Below, piece after piece: positions 52,987 to 61,285 of a DNA stretch of 64,000 bases (position 1 is its first letter; every line of letters starts with the position of its first letter). The position numbers and the translations under genes were made by a program. The stretch comes from Methylorubrum thiocyanatum (GTDB lineage: Bacteria; Pseudomonadota; Alphaproteobacteria; Rhizobiales; Beijerinckiaceae), in assembly GCA_014138645.1 (NCBI GenBank), contig JACJIB010000004.1:1-64000 (forward strand), in the 5' to 3' direction. The notes below the pieces were generated by a model. It was not told where the DNA came from and ran no database searches. It saw nothing but the letters and a program-made list of their open reading frames with translations.

Positions 52987-53910
52987 ATGGACGACGATGC
53001 GGACGAGAGGGGCAGGGCCGTCATGAGGACCGAGGACGCCAGCGCCCGCTACGTCGATCTCGACGCCTGGGGCGGACTCGATATCCTCCAGGCGCTCTGG
53101 GAGGGCCAGCTCGCGGCGGTCGCGGCGGTGGGGCCGGCCCTGCCCGCGCTCGAGGCGGCGGCACGCGCCGCCGAGCCCGGCCTGCGCGAGGGCGGACGGC
53201 TGGTCTATGTCGGGGCCGGCACCTCGGCCCGGATCGGCGTCCAGGACGGGGCGGAGCTGCCGCCGACCTTCGACTGGCCGGAGGCGCAGCTGGGCTTCGC
53301 CATCGCCGGGGGGGAGGGGGCGCTCCTGCGCGCCGTGGAGGATGCGGAGGATTCCGGTGCCGACGGCGCCGCCTGGATCGCCCGAGCCGAGGTCGGCCCC
53401 CGCGACGTGGTGGTGGGGCTGGCTGCCAGCGGCATCACGCCCTTCACCGTCGAGGCGCTCAAGGCCGCCCGCACCCGCGGCGCCGTCACCATCGGCATCA
53501 GCAACAACCCCGAAGCCCCGATCCTGCGCGAGGCCGCCCATGGCATCCTCGCCGCGACGGGGGCCGAGGTGCTGGCCGGTTCCACCCGGATGAAGGCGGG
53601 CACCGCGCAGAAGGTGATCCTCAACCTGTTCTCGACGCTGGTGATGATCCGGCTCGGCCGGGTCTATCGCGGGCGCATGGTGGCGATGCGCGCGACCAAC
53701 CGGAAGCTGCGCGCCCGCGGCGTCGCCATGGTCTCCGAACTCGCCGGCTGCCCGGCGGACACCGCCGCCGACGCCCTGGCGCGGGCCGAGGGCGACATCA
53801 AGCGCGCGGTGCTGCTCGCGGGGGGCATGAGCCAGGCACGGGCCGACGACCTGCTCCTGCGCCACGACGGCAGTCTGCGCCGGGCACTTCGCGAGGTGGG
53901 GCGATCATGA
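52987..53910 (+). CDS. murQ: N-acetylmuramic acid 6-phosphate etherase
   Basis: A SIS-fold enzyme of about 307 residues that splits MurNAc-6-phosphate into GlcNAc-6-phosphate and D-lactate in cell-wall recycling. It shows RYVDLDAWGGLDILQALWEGQ at the N-terminus, the SIS motif LVYVGAGTSARIGVQDGAELPPTF, the active-site Glu region (EDAEDSGADGA) and GSTRMKAGTAQKVILNLFSTL. Start chosen at 52987; ATG 53023 (MRTEDAS) is also possible. Its stop overlaps the next start by four bases. The product feeds the next two enzymes. Confidence 0.94.
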   Translation: MDDDADERGRAVMRTEDASARYVDLDAWGGLDILQALWEGQLAAVAAVGPALPALEAAARAAEPGLREGGRLVYVGAGTSARIGVQDGAELPPTFDWPEAQLGFAIAGGEGALLRAVEDAEDSGADGAAWIARAEVGPRDVVVGLAASGITPFTVEALKAARTRGAVTIGISNNPEAPILREAAHGILAATGAEVLAGSTRMKAGTAQKVILNLFSTLVMIRLGRVYRGRMVAMRATNRKLRARGVAMVSELAGCPADTAADALARAEGDIKRAVLLAGGMSQARADDLLLRHDGSLRRALREVGRS

Positions 53911-54950
53911 GCGCGACGACCTTGGACGCGACGATCTTGGGCGCAACGACCTTCATGGCGCGGGAAATCGCCGAGATTCCCGCCGCCGCCGACGCGGTGC
54001 TGGCAGCGGGCGAAGCCGCCCGGATCGGCAAGGCGCTCGGCGCCAGGGATTTCCCGTTCGTGGTCGTGTGCGGGCGCGGAAGCTCGGGCCATGCCGGGGT
54101 GCATCTGCGCTACCTCATCGAGACGCGGCTCGGCCTGCCGGTCTCGGCCGCCGCGCCCTCGGTGGTGACGGGCTATGCCCGGCCGCCCCAGGTCGCGGGC
54201 GCGCTCTTCGTCGTGGTCTCGCAATCGGGCCGCTCGCCCGACCTCGTGGCGGCGACGGAGGCCGCGCGGGCCGGCGGGGCGCTGACGCTCGCCCTCGTCA
54301 ACGATCCCGATTCGCCGGCCGCGCGGGCGAGCGACCTCGTCCTGCCGATCCTCGCCGGGCCGGAGCGGGCGGTCGCCGCCACCAAGACCGTGACGAACTC
54401 GGCCATCGCGGGGGCCGCCCTGGTGGCGGCCTGGGCCGGCGACGGGGATCTGGAGCGGGGCCTTGCCGCCCTGCCGGAACGGCTCTACCGCGCCCTTTCC
54501 CTGGACTGGTCGGCGTGGAGCGCCGACCTCGACGGCGCCCCGGCGGCCTTCATCACCGGGCGCGGTCACGGGCTCGGGCCGCTGCGGGAGATCGCCCTCA
54601 AGCTCGCCGAGACCCTGCGCCTGCCGGCACTCGGCTACTCGGCGGCGGAGCTGCGCCACGGTCCCCGCGCCTCCCTCTCCGCCGCGACGCCGGTCCTGGC
54701 CCTGCGCCAGGCCGATCCGCTCGCTGAAGGCGTAGACGAACTCGTGCGCGACCTGACCCGCGACGGCCTGCGGGTCCATGCCTGCGGCGGTCCCCTCGGC
54801 ACCCTGCCCTGGCTCGGCGACGGCCACCCGGCCTGCGATCCCATCGCCATGCTGGTGCCGGCCTACCGCGCCATCGAGGCGGAGGCCCGCCGCCGCGGCC
54901 TCGACCCTGACAAGCCGGCCGGCCTCACCAAGGTCACGGAGACGCTGTGA
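53907..54950 (+). CDS. SIS-domain glucosamine-6-phosphate deaminase/isomerase (NagB-II type)
   Basis: A 347-residue protein with two SIS domains and no glutaminase domain, unlike GlmS. Blocks: FPFVVVCGRGSSGHAGVHLRYLIE, VVSQSGRSPDLVAA, ITGRGHGLGPLREIALKLAET and YSAAELRHGPRASLS. Such proteins deaminate glucosamine-6-phosphate to fructose-6-phosphate in amino-sugar use. Its place between murQ and nagA supports this role. Translation is coupled to murQ through an ATGA overlap. Similar two-SIS sugar isomerases exist, so the exact activity is inferred. Confidence 0.88.
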   Translation: MSATTLDATILGATTFMAREIAEIPAAADAVLAAGEAARIGKALGARDFPFVVVCGRGSSGHAGVHLRYLIETRLGLPVSAAAPSVVTGYARPPQVAGALFVVVSQSGRSPDLVAATEAARAGGALTLALVNDPDSPAARASDLVLPILAGPERAVAATKTVTNSAIAGAALVAAWAGDGDLERGLAALPERLYRALSLDWSAWSADLDGAPAAFITGRGHGLGPLREIALKLAETLRLPALGYSAAELRHGPRASLSAATPVLALRQADPLAEGVDELVRDLTRDGLRVHACGGPLGTLPWLGDGHPACDPIAMLVPAYRAIEAEARRRGLDPDKPAGLTKVTETL

Positions 54951-54988
54951 TGACGCGTTCGGGTCTTGAGAAGGCGAGCCTTTTCGCC

Positions 54989-55062
54989 GGTCCGGGGCAG
55001 GGCCCTGAATGGATGCCGGGGCGCGGCCCCGGCACCCCGCCAAAGGGATGATCCCTTGGGAT
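54989..55062. repeat. Dispersed palindromic repeat, copy B
   Basis: Shares with the copy at 17328-17420 the pattern GGTCC...GGGCCCTGAA, a strong hairpin (here TGCCGGGGC-GCG-GCCCCGGCA, 55014-55034) and CCCCGCCAAAGGGATGATCC. It fills most of the 105-base gap between the SIS gene and nagA and supplies the sequence just before and into the nagA start. Confidence 0.8.
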
Positions 55063-56249
55063 CTCAAGATCATTACGCGCTGGCAGCAGGGCGGGTCTTC
55101 GACGGTGAACGCTTCCTGCGCGACCGCACCGTGGTGGTGCGCGAGGGGCGGATCGCCGATCTCGCCGCCGAACCGCCCGCGGGCTTGCCCGTGACGCGCC
55201 TGGCCGAAGGCACGATCCTGGCGCCGGGCTTCATCGACCTGCAGGTCAATGGCGGCGGCGGGGTGCTCCTCAACGACAATTCCAGCGTGACCGGCATCGC
55301 CCGGATCGCGGCAGCGCACCGGCGCGGCGGCACCACCGCGCTCCTGCCGACCCTCATCACCGACACCCGCCCCGCCATCCGCGCGGCGATCGCGGGCGTC
55401 GCGGCCGCCATCACGGCGGGCGTACCGGGCATCCTCGGCATCCATCTGGAAGGGCCGTTCCTGAGCCCGCAGCGCATCGGCATCCACGATCCCGCGCGGC
55501 TGGCGGAGTTCGGCCCCGGCGATGCGGCGCTGCTGACCGGATTGGGCGCGCGCGGCCTCACCCTGGTGACGTTGGCGCCCGAGCGGGTGCCGCCCGGCGC
55601 GGTGGCCGATCTCGTCGCCCGCGGCGCCCGCGTCTGCGCCGGGCACACGGCGGATACCGGCGCCGCGATCCGGGCGGCGCTCGGGGAGGGGCTGACCGGC
55701 TTCACCCACCTGTTCAACGCCATGTCGCAGCTCGGACCCCGCGAGGCCGGCGCCGTCGGCATCGCCCTCGCCGAGGCGGCCACCTTCGCCGGAATCATCG
55801 CCGACGGTCACCATGTCGGCGACGACCAGCTCCGGCTCGCCCTGCGCCTCAAGGGAAGCGGCCGGCTGATGCTCGTCACCGACGCCATGCCCCCCGTCGG
55901 CGACGGGCGGGCGGACGCGTCCTTCACCCTGTTCGGCCGCCGCATCACCTGCGTCGGCGACCGCCTCACCGGCCCGGACGGCACGCTGGCCGGCGCCGCG
56001 ATCACCATGGCCCAGGCCGTGCGCCACATGAGCAGCCGTGGGGGCGCCTCACTCGAAGAAGCCCTGGCCATGGCCGCGCTGACGCCGGCCCGGTTCCTCG
56101 GGCTCGACGCGCGGCTCGGCCGGATAGCCCCCGGCTACGCCGCGGATCTCGTCGCCCTCTCCGACGACCTCATAGTGCTCGGCACTTGGATCGGCGGCAA
56201 GAGCAGCGAGGAGAGCGGCGAGGAGAGCGGCGGGGAACAAGCCCCCTGA
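55056..56249 (+). CDS. nagA: N-acetylglucosamine-6-phosphate deacetylase
   Basis: An amidohydrolase of about 397 residues that removes acetate from GlcNAc-6-phosphate. Seen: APGFIDLQVNGGGGVLLND, the metal-binding Glu in GIHLEGPFLSP, His in CAGHTADTG and GFTHLFNAMSQLG, and the catalytic Asp in LMLVTDAMPPVGDG. No ATG lies near the expected start; TTG 55056 at the end of a palindromic repeat gives LGSQDHYALAAGRVFDG, which fits the family. Open frame continues upstream through the repeat, and I think that is not coding. The C-terminus carries a Ser/Glu/Gly-rich tail (SSEESGEESGG). Confidence 0.88.
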   Translation: MGSQDHYALAAGRVFDGERFLRDRTVVVREGRIADLAAEPPAGLPVTRLAEGTILAPGFIDLQVNGGGGVLLNDNSSVTGIARIAAAHRRGGTTALLPTLITDTRPAIRAAIAGVAAAITAGVPGILGIHLEGPFLSPQRIGIHDPARLAEFGPGDAALLTGLGARGLTLVTLAPERVPPGAVADLVARGARVCAGHTADTGAAIRAALGEGLTGFTHLFNAMSQLGPREAGAVGIALAEAATFAGIIADGHHVGDDQLRLALRLKGSGRLMLVTDAMPPVGDGRADASFTLFGRRITCVGDRLTGPDGTLAGAAITMAQAVRHMSSRGGASLEEALAMAALTPARFLGLDARLGRIAPGYAADLVALSDDLIVLGTWIGGKSSEESGEESGGEQAP

Positions 56250-56309
56250 ACCGCGGTTCGCTCCCTCACAAAGCCCCAGCGGGCTGTGATGTCTCGAAGG
56301 ATTCGAACC

Positions 56310-56564
56310 ATGAAGCTTCCGCTTCGAAGCGGCCTCGTCGCCCTTGCCGCGACGCTCTTCCTGGCCGTGGCCGGCCCGGCCGGCGCGCAGGATGCCAGCA
56401 GCAATGCGGGCAGCGGCCTCTCGCCGTCATCGAGCGCCACCGGCAATGACCGCTCCGCCGGGGTCAACAACGGCAACTATCGGCGGCCCGGCGGCTACGG
56501 CACGCGGCGTGCTCACCGCCCGGTCAAGAAGCGGCGGATGATGCGCGGCGCCCCGCGCTTCTGA
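56310..56564 (+). CDS. Small secreted basic protein, unknown
   Basis: An 84-residue exported protein. Signal peptide residues 1-27 (LVALAATLFLAVAGPAGAQ), then a Ser/Asn/Gly-rich stretch (SSNAGSGLSPSSSATGNDRS) and a basic end (RRAHRPVKKRRMMRG). Start 56310 directly precedes the signal and has an AAGGA site; upstream ATG codons are in frame. The composition suggests a disordered periplasmic or surface protein. No family is recognised. Confidence 0.6.
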   Translation: MKLPLRSGLVALAATLFLAVAGPAGAQDASSNAGSGLSPSSSATGNDRSAGVNNGNYRRPGGYGTRRAHRPVKKRRMMRGAPRF

Positions 56565-56609
56565 GCGCGATTCGCGCTCGGTCATCCGGATCCGCTCGCC
56601 GGTTCGCCG

Positions 56610-58583
56610 ATGTCGCAGGGTCGAACCCTGCCCGCCTCGGAACGTTGGCGCGGCGCCACTCGACCGGAAGCGACCGTGACGGACAAACCCATCGCCGACT
56701 ACGCCGTGATCGGCGATACCTGCACCACGGCCCTGATCGCCCGCGACGGTTCCCTCGACTGGCTGTGCTGGCCCCGCCACGACGGGCCGGCGGTCTTCCT
56801 CGCCCTGCTCGACCGCGAGCGCGGCGGCACCTGCCGCCTCGCCCTCGACGGTCTGACCGAGGTCACGCGCCGGTATCTGCCCGGCACCAACATCCTCGAG
56901 ACCACCTTCGTCACCGCCACCGGCCGGGCGGTGCTCACCGATTTCATGCCGCTCCATCCCCACGAGGCCGTGCCGGAGGAGGGGCCGGACGGCCATGCCC
57001 AGGGCCGGGTGGTCCGCCGTCTCGCCTGCATCGCCGGCCGCGTATCCGGCCACTGGTTCCTGCGTCCGACCTTCGACTATGCCCGCGCTCCGACCGAAGC
57101 GGTGGTGGCGAGCGAGACACAGATCCGCTTCCACGGCGGCGGCGACGCGATCCGCGCCGCCTGCGCCGTGCCGCTCACCCTCCGCGAGGGCGCGGCCGAG
57201 GGCGGATTTGCGCTGACGTCCGGCGCCCGCGCCGACCTCGTGATCGCCCACGGCGCCAAACATCACGGCGCCGAGAGTGAGGACGACGCGGCGGGGGAGG
57301 GGCTCACGGCCGAGGTCGATGCCTCGCTCGCCGCCACCCGCGCCTATTGGGAGGCCTGGTCCGACCGCTGCACCTACGAGGGGCCCTACCGCGAGTCGGT
57401 CCTGCGCAGTGCCCTGACCCTCAAGCTCCTCACCCACGGCCCCTCGGGCGGGATCGTCGCCGCCGCGACCGCGGGGCTGCCCGAGGCAGTGCCGGGCAAC
57501 CGCAACTACGATTACCGCTACGTCTGGATGCGGGACGCGAGCTTCACCGTCACTGCCTTCGTCAATCTCGGCTACGACCGCGAGGCCGCCGAGTTCCTGC
57601 GCTTCCTGCGCGAGGCCGATACGAGCCGGGGCCGCGACCTCCACCTGATGTACGCCCTCAAGGGCCCGGTGCCGCAGGAGGAGACCCTCGATCACCTGCG
57701 CGGTTGGCGCGGCGTCGCGCCGGTGCGGATCGGCAACGCGGCGGCGGACCAGGACCAGTACGACATCTACGGCGAGTTCCTCGTCGCCCTCCATGGCTAC
57801 CTCGAGGCGGTCGAATACGACCCGCCGGTGAAGGTCAACGACCACCTGCCCGAGGCCCTCGGCCACCTTACGGGTCACATCCTGCGCGCCCGCCATGCCC
57901 CCGACCACGGCCTGTGGGAGATGCGGACGGAGAAGCGCCAGAGCCTGCACACCAAGGCGATGCTGTGGGTCGGCCTCGACCGCGCCGTGCAGATCGCCCG
58001 CGCCGATCCGAAGCACCGCCTCGCCGACGCGGCGACGATCGCGACGTGGGAGCGGGCCGCCGCCGAGATCCGGGCCGAGTACCATGCGCGCGGCTGGAAT
58101 CCGTCCCGCGGCGCCTACACCATGGCCTACGGCTCGGACGATCTCGACGCGGCGGTTCTGCGCGCCGCTCTGTTCGATGCCTTCGACCCGCACGATCCGC
58201 GGGTCGCGGCGACCCTGGAGCGGGTCGCCGCGGAACTCGGCGCGGGCGACCTCGTCTACCGCTACCGGATCGAGGACGGGCTGGAGGGCGACGAGGCGAC
58301 CTTCACCGCCTGCGCCTTCTGGCGGGTCGGCTGCCTCGCCCTGGCCGGCCGCAACGCCGAGGCCGCTGCCCTGTTCGAGCGGCTGCTCGCCCGCGGCAAT
58401 GATCTCGGCCTGTTCGCCGAGGAGATCGACGCGCGGACGGGCGAGCAGCGCGGGAACCTGCCGCAGGGCTTCACCCACATGGCGGTGATCAACCACGCCG
58501 TCCGCCTCGCCGCCGCGCGCGACGGCCAGACCCGGACCGACGAGCCCGATTGCCGGGCCGACGCCCAGACCGTCCCGGCCTGA
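56610..58583 (+). CDS. Glycoside hydrolase family 15 protein (glucoamylase-like)
   Basis: A 657-residue protein with an N-terminal beta-domain (ADYAVIGDTCTTALIARDGSLDWLCWPRHDGP) and a C-terminal (alpha/alpha)6 barrel. Barrel blocks: NYDYRYVWMRDASFTVTAFVNLGYDREA near 300, AAADQDQYDIYGEFLVALHGYLEA near 375 and the late segment LFAEEIDARTGEQRGNLPQGFTHMA. The last segment carries the usual catalytic Glu. Substrate is an alpha-glucan or trehalose; no signal is present, so it is cytoplasmic. Start may be 56610 or GTG 56676. Confidence 0.9.
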   Translation: MSQGRTLPASERWRGATRPEATVTDKPIADYAVIGDTCTTALIARDGSLDWLCWPRHDGPAVFLALLDRERGGTCRLALDGLTEVTRRYLPGTNILETTFVTATGRAVLTDFMPLHPHEAVPEEGPDGHAQGRVVRRLACIAGRVSGHWFLRPTFDYARAPTEAVVASETQIRFHGGGDAIRAACAVPLTLREGAAEGGFALTSGARADLVIAHGAKHHGAESEDDAAGEGLTAEVDASLAATRAYWEAWSDRCTYEGPYRESVLRSALTLKLLTHGPSGGIVAAATAGLPEAVPGNRNYDYRYVWMRDASFTVTAFVNLGYDREAAEFLRFLREADTSRGRDLHLMYALKGPVPQEETLDHLRGWRGVAPVRIGNAAADQDQYDIYGEFLVALHGYLEAVEYDPPVKVNDHLPEALGHLTGHILRARHAPDHGLWEMRTEKRQSLHTKAMLWVGLDRAVQIARADPKHRLADAATIATWERAAAEIRAEYHARGWNPSRGAYTMAYGSDDLDAAVLRAALFDAFDPHDPRVAATLERVAAELGAGDLVYRYRIEDGLEGDEATFTACAFWRVGCLALAGRNAEAAALFERLLARGNDLGLFAEEIDARTGEQRGNLPQGFTHMAVINHAVRLAAARDGQTRTDEPDCRADAQTVPA

Positions 58584-58731
58584 GCCCCGCGGACGGACAC
58601 CGCGCGGCGTTCGCGCGAGACCGGCCTCCGTCCTCCCGGAGGATTGATCGGTTCGATGCCGCGCGACACAAACCGGACCGATTGTCGGGTTAACTCTCTT
58701 CGCGAGGGTGCAGCGTTGCGAAGGCGATCCG

Positions 58732-58980
58732 ATGCGAAGCTACAACCTGTTCCGCCGCCGGGGCCAGGAGTCTCTCCTGTGCGCGGTGCCGGAGAGTTGC
58801 GCCGTGCCGCGCTTCGTCGGCGGGCGCCGCTGGACCTTCGGCGGCCGGATCGACGCCGGCGCGAACCCGCCCCCCGGCTTCGACGACCGCGCCGCGGCGA
58901 CCGCCGTGCGCTTCAACGGCTTCTACCTGTTCCAGTGCCTCGACGAGGGCGGCACGCGCCGCGGGGCCGACGACCCGTGA
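58732..58980 (+). CDS. Small hypothetical protein
   Basis: An 82-residue protein, MRSYNLFRRRGQESLLCAVPE, followed by a WTFGGRI segment with the final block AVRFNGFYLFQCLDEGG. The pattern is protein-like and looks like small conserved alphaproteobacterial proteins of unknown role, but I cannot name it. ATG 58732 is taken as start; ATG 58708 is also in frame. No signal or helix for membranes. It stands between the glucosidase and the PilZ gene. Confidence 0.55.
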   Translation: MRSYNLFRRRGQESLLCAVPESCAVPRFVGGRRWTFGGRIDAGANPPPGFDDRAAATAVRFNGFYLFQCLDEGGTRRGADDP

Positions 58981-59063
58981 GGGCGGGCGTGATCGCGTCG
59001 AGCATTCCTTAACGGCCGGAATGCTAGACCGGGCGGGCCGTTCGGAGGGGCCGGAGACCGATC

Positions 59064-59477
59064 ATGATCAGCGAGAAGCGCCAGGAGACCCGCAAGCGGA
59101 CCTTCCTCAAGGGACGGATCCACTTCAACAAGGGGGCCTCCAGCATGGATTGCCTCATCCGCGACTTCTCGGAGATGGGCGCACGGCTGGAGCTGAGCGA
59201 GACCAACACGCTGCCGGAATCGTTCGACCTCTACATCCCGCAGAAGGAGATCACCCTCCGCTCGAACCTGCGCTGGCGCCGCGGCGACGCGGTCGGGGTC
59301 GCCTTCTCCGAGGCGCACAAGCCCGCTGCCGAGCCGGCCCCCGCCGCGGTGACGGATCCGTCGCTCGCCGTCCTGCTGCGCCGCATCGGCGAGCTGGAGG
59401 CCGAGAACGCCGCCCTGCGCTCGGTGCTCGCCACGATGGGCGCACGCCCCGAAGCCGGGACGCCGACCCTCGCCTGA
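59064..59477 (+). CDS. PilZ-domain protein
   Basis: A 137-residue protein with an N-terminal PilZ domain (residues 4-90), a c-di-GMP-binding module. The Arg-rich motif appears as RQETRKRTFLKGRI and the second motif as RDFSEMGARLEL, with Asp-x-Ser-x-x-Gly as in binders. A C-terminal coiled-coil-like segment (residues 110-130, LLRRIGELEAENAALRSVL) could dimerise it. It would act as a cytoplasmic c-di-GMP effector for motility or surface traits; its partner is unknown. Confidence 0.88.
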   Translation: MISEKRQETRKRTFLKGRIHFNKGASSMDCLIRDFSEMGARLELSETNTLPESFDLYIPQKEITLRSNLRWRRGDAVGVAFSEAHKPAAEPAPAAVTDPSLAVLLRRIGELEAENAALRSVLATMGARPEAGTPTLA

Positions 59478-59568
59478 GGCAAGGGGCGGTTCCGATCACC
59501 GGGACGACGTGCGAGCCTGTTTTCCTGACTTCGTAATTTTCCGAAATCCGGCAGCCGCATTCGTGTCT

Positions 59569-59635
59569 CTCACAAAACTTCCGCCGCGCTGTCCTCGCCA
59601 GAGCGAGAACGGTCGGTGACCGGGAGTTTTGTGAG
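59569..59635. repeat. Inverted repeat downstream of the HIT gene
   Basis: Arms CTCACAAAACT (59569-59579) and AGTTTTGTGAG (59625-59635), 11 bp perfect, with 45 bases between. It lies beside the HIT gene's stop, in the convergent gap with the PilZ gene. A possible terminator or footprint of a small element. Confidence 0.6.
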
Positions 59636-59641
59636 GCACTC

Positions 59642-60064
59642 TTAGTCCAGGGCCGCCCGGATGCGCGCGGCGTGCTCGGCGAGCACGGCGTTGTCGGCCA
59701 TGCCGCCCTCGTGGCGCTTCAGCGGCACGCCGTCGTGCCGCGGCACGAGGTGGAAATGCAGGTGGAACACCGTCTGCCCGCCCGCCGGCTCGTTGTACTG
59801 GAACAGCGTCAGCCCGTCCGCGTCGAACGCCGCCTTCACCGCACGCCCGACCCGCTGCACCGTGCCGATCAGAGCCGCGAGCGTCTGCGGCTCGGCATCG
59901 AGCAGCCCGCGCGAGGGCGCCTTCGGGATCACCAGAGTGTGGCCCTCGCCCTGGGGCATCACGTCCATGAAGGCGAGGCTGTGCTCGTCCTCGTAGACCT
60001 TGTGGGCGGGAATCTCCCCGCGCAGGATCTTTCCGAAGATGTTGTCCGGATCGTAGGGCGTCAT
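59642..60064 (-). CDS. HIT-family nucleotide hydrolase
   Basis: A 140-residue histidine-triad protein. The start NIFGKILRGEIPAHKVYEDE and the triad HLHFHLVPRH are typical, with the catalytic His in the middle. Such proteins hydrolyse nucleoside phosphoramidates or related adenylated compounds. Start 60064 (MTPYDPDNIFG) is the family start; longer upstream frames are not alike. It is divergent from the CDF transporter gene, which begins 183 bases away. Cytoplasmic. Function in this genome is unknown. Confidence 0.93.
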   Translation of the reverse strand: MTPYDPDNIFGKILRGEIPAHKVYEDEHSLAFMDVMPQGEGHTLVIPKAPSRGLLDAEPQTLAALIGTVQRVGRAVKAAFDADGLTLFQYNEPAGGQTVFHLHFHLVPRHDGVPLKRHEGGMADNAVLAEHAARIRAALD

Positions 60065-60246
60065 CGCACGGTTCCTCGCAGAAGCGGGCGGCAGGTTGCA
60101 CAGGCAGCCCCGCGCCGTCCACCGCCGGAGCCCGGATCCGGGCGTCCGTCCAAAGCCGTCCCGGCGGCCGGCCGTCACCGGGCAACCTTGGCCTCCACGG
60201 CGGCGTTGAGCCCCCCGTGACGGCGATGCGCGCCGGGGAGCGGAAC

Positions 60247-61281
60247 ATGGCCGAGAGCACGGGTGCGATCTACACGGCGGCGGGCGCCAACCTCGCCATC
60301 GCGGCGGCGAAGTTCGTCGGCGCCTTTCTCACCGGTTCAACGGCGATGCTGGCCGAGGGCGCGCACTCGCTGGTGGACACCGCCAACCAGCTCCTGTTGC
60401 TGGTCGGGCTGAAGCGCGCGAAGAAGCCGGCGGACGCCAAGCATCCCTTCGGCTACGGGCGCGAGGTGTATTTCTACGCCTTCATCGTCGCCCTGTTCAT
60501 CTTTCTCGGCGGCGGCATCTTCGCGATCTACGAGGGCGCCCACAAGATCGAGCATCCCGAGCCCGCCGCCGACGCCACCGTGTTCGGCGTCCAGCTGTCC
60601 GGCTTCTGGGTGAACGTCTCGATCCTGGGCTTCGCGATCCTGGCGGAGGGGTATTCCTGCCTCGTCGCGGTCAAGGCGTTCTGGGCCGAGAAGGGCGAGC
60701 GCAGCGCGATCACCGCGATCCACCGAAGCAAGGATCCGTCGCTCTACACCATCCTCGTCGAGGACGTCGCCGCGCTGATCGGCCTCGTCATCGCCATGAC
60801 CGGCGTGGTGCTCGCCCACGTCCTCGACATGCCGGTGCTGGACGGCTGGGCCTCGATCGGCATCGGCCTCGTGCTGATCGGCATGTCGATCTTCCTGATG
60901 ATCGAGACCCACGGCCTGCTGATCGGCGAGGCCGCCGACCCGGAGGTGGTGCGCACGATCCAGGCGGCGGTGCGGGAGGAGGCCGCCGTGCAGCACGTCA
61001 ACGAGGTGCTGACCCAGCATCTCGGCCCCTCGGACATCCTCGTGAACCTCAGCCTCGACTTCGCCGACGACGTGCCCGCGGGCGAGGTCGAGCGGACGGT
61101 CGCCCGGCTGGAACAGCGCATCAAGGCCAAGAGCCACAACGTCACCCGCGTCTTCATCGAGATCCAGTCGCGGAAAGGGCCTACCGCCGGACGCGCACCG
61201 GCCGCGGCACCCAAAGATTCGGACATGGGATCGGACACGGGTTCGAACGCGGCCCCGCCCGGCTCGGCCGTGCCGGCCTGA
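60247..61281 (+). CDS. Cation diffusion facilitator metal exporter
   Basis: A 344-residue inner-membrane protein of the CDF family that exports divalent metals (Zn, Fe, Mn or Co). Six helices: the first (YTAAGANLAIAAAKFVGAFL), then helix 2 with metal site HSLVD in AEGAHSLVDTANQ, helix 5 with VEDVAALIG, and the C-terminal metal-binding fold (VQHVNEVLTQHLGPSDILV). Helix 5 has Glu-Asp where many members have His-Asp, hinting at different metal choice. Start 60247 has a GGGGAG site; ATG 60217 is upstream. Confidence 0.9.
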   Translation: MAESTGAIYTAAGANLAIAAAKFVGAFLTGSTAMLAEGAHSLVDTANQLLLLVGLKRAKKPADAKHPFGYGREVYFYAFIVALFIFLGGGIFAIYEGAHKIEHPEPAADATVFGVQLSGFWVNVSILGFAILAEGYSCLVAVKAFWAEKGERSAITAIHRSKDPSLYTILVEDVAALIGLVIAMTGVVLAHVLDMPVLDGWASIGIGLVLIGMSIFLMIETHGLLIGEAADPEVVRTIQAAVREEAAVQHVNEVLTQHLGPSDILVNLSLDFADDVPAGEVERTVARLEQRIKAKSHNVTRVFIEIQSRKGPTAGRAPAAAPKDSDMGSDTGSNAAPPGSAVPA

Positions 61282-61285
61282 TCCC

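Noticed and set aside
54966-55055. Upstream extension of nagA from TTG 54966
   Set aside because: The added residues are encoded by the dispersed palindromic repeat and do not resemble the start of nagA proteins.
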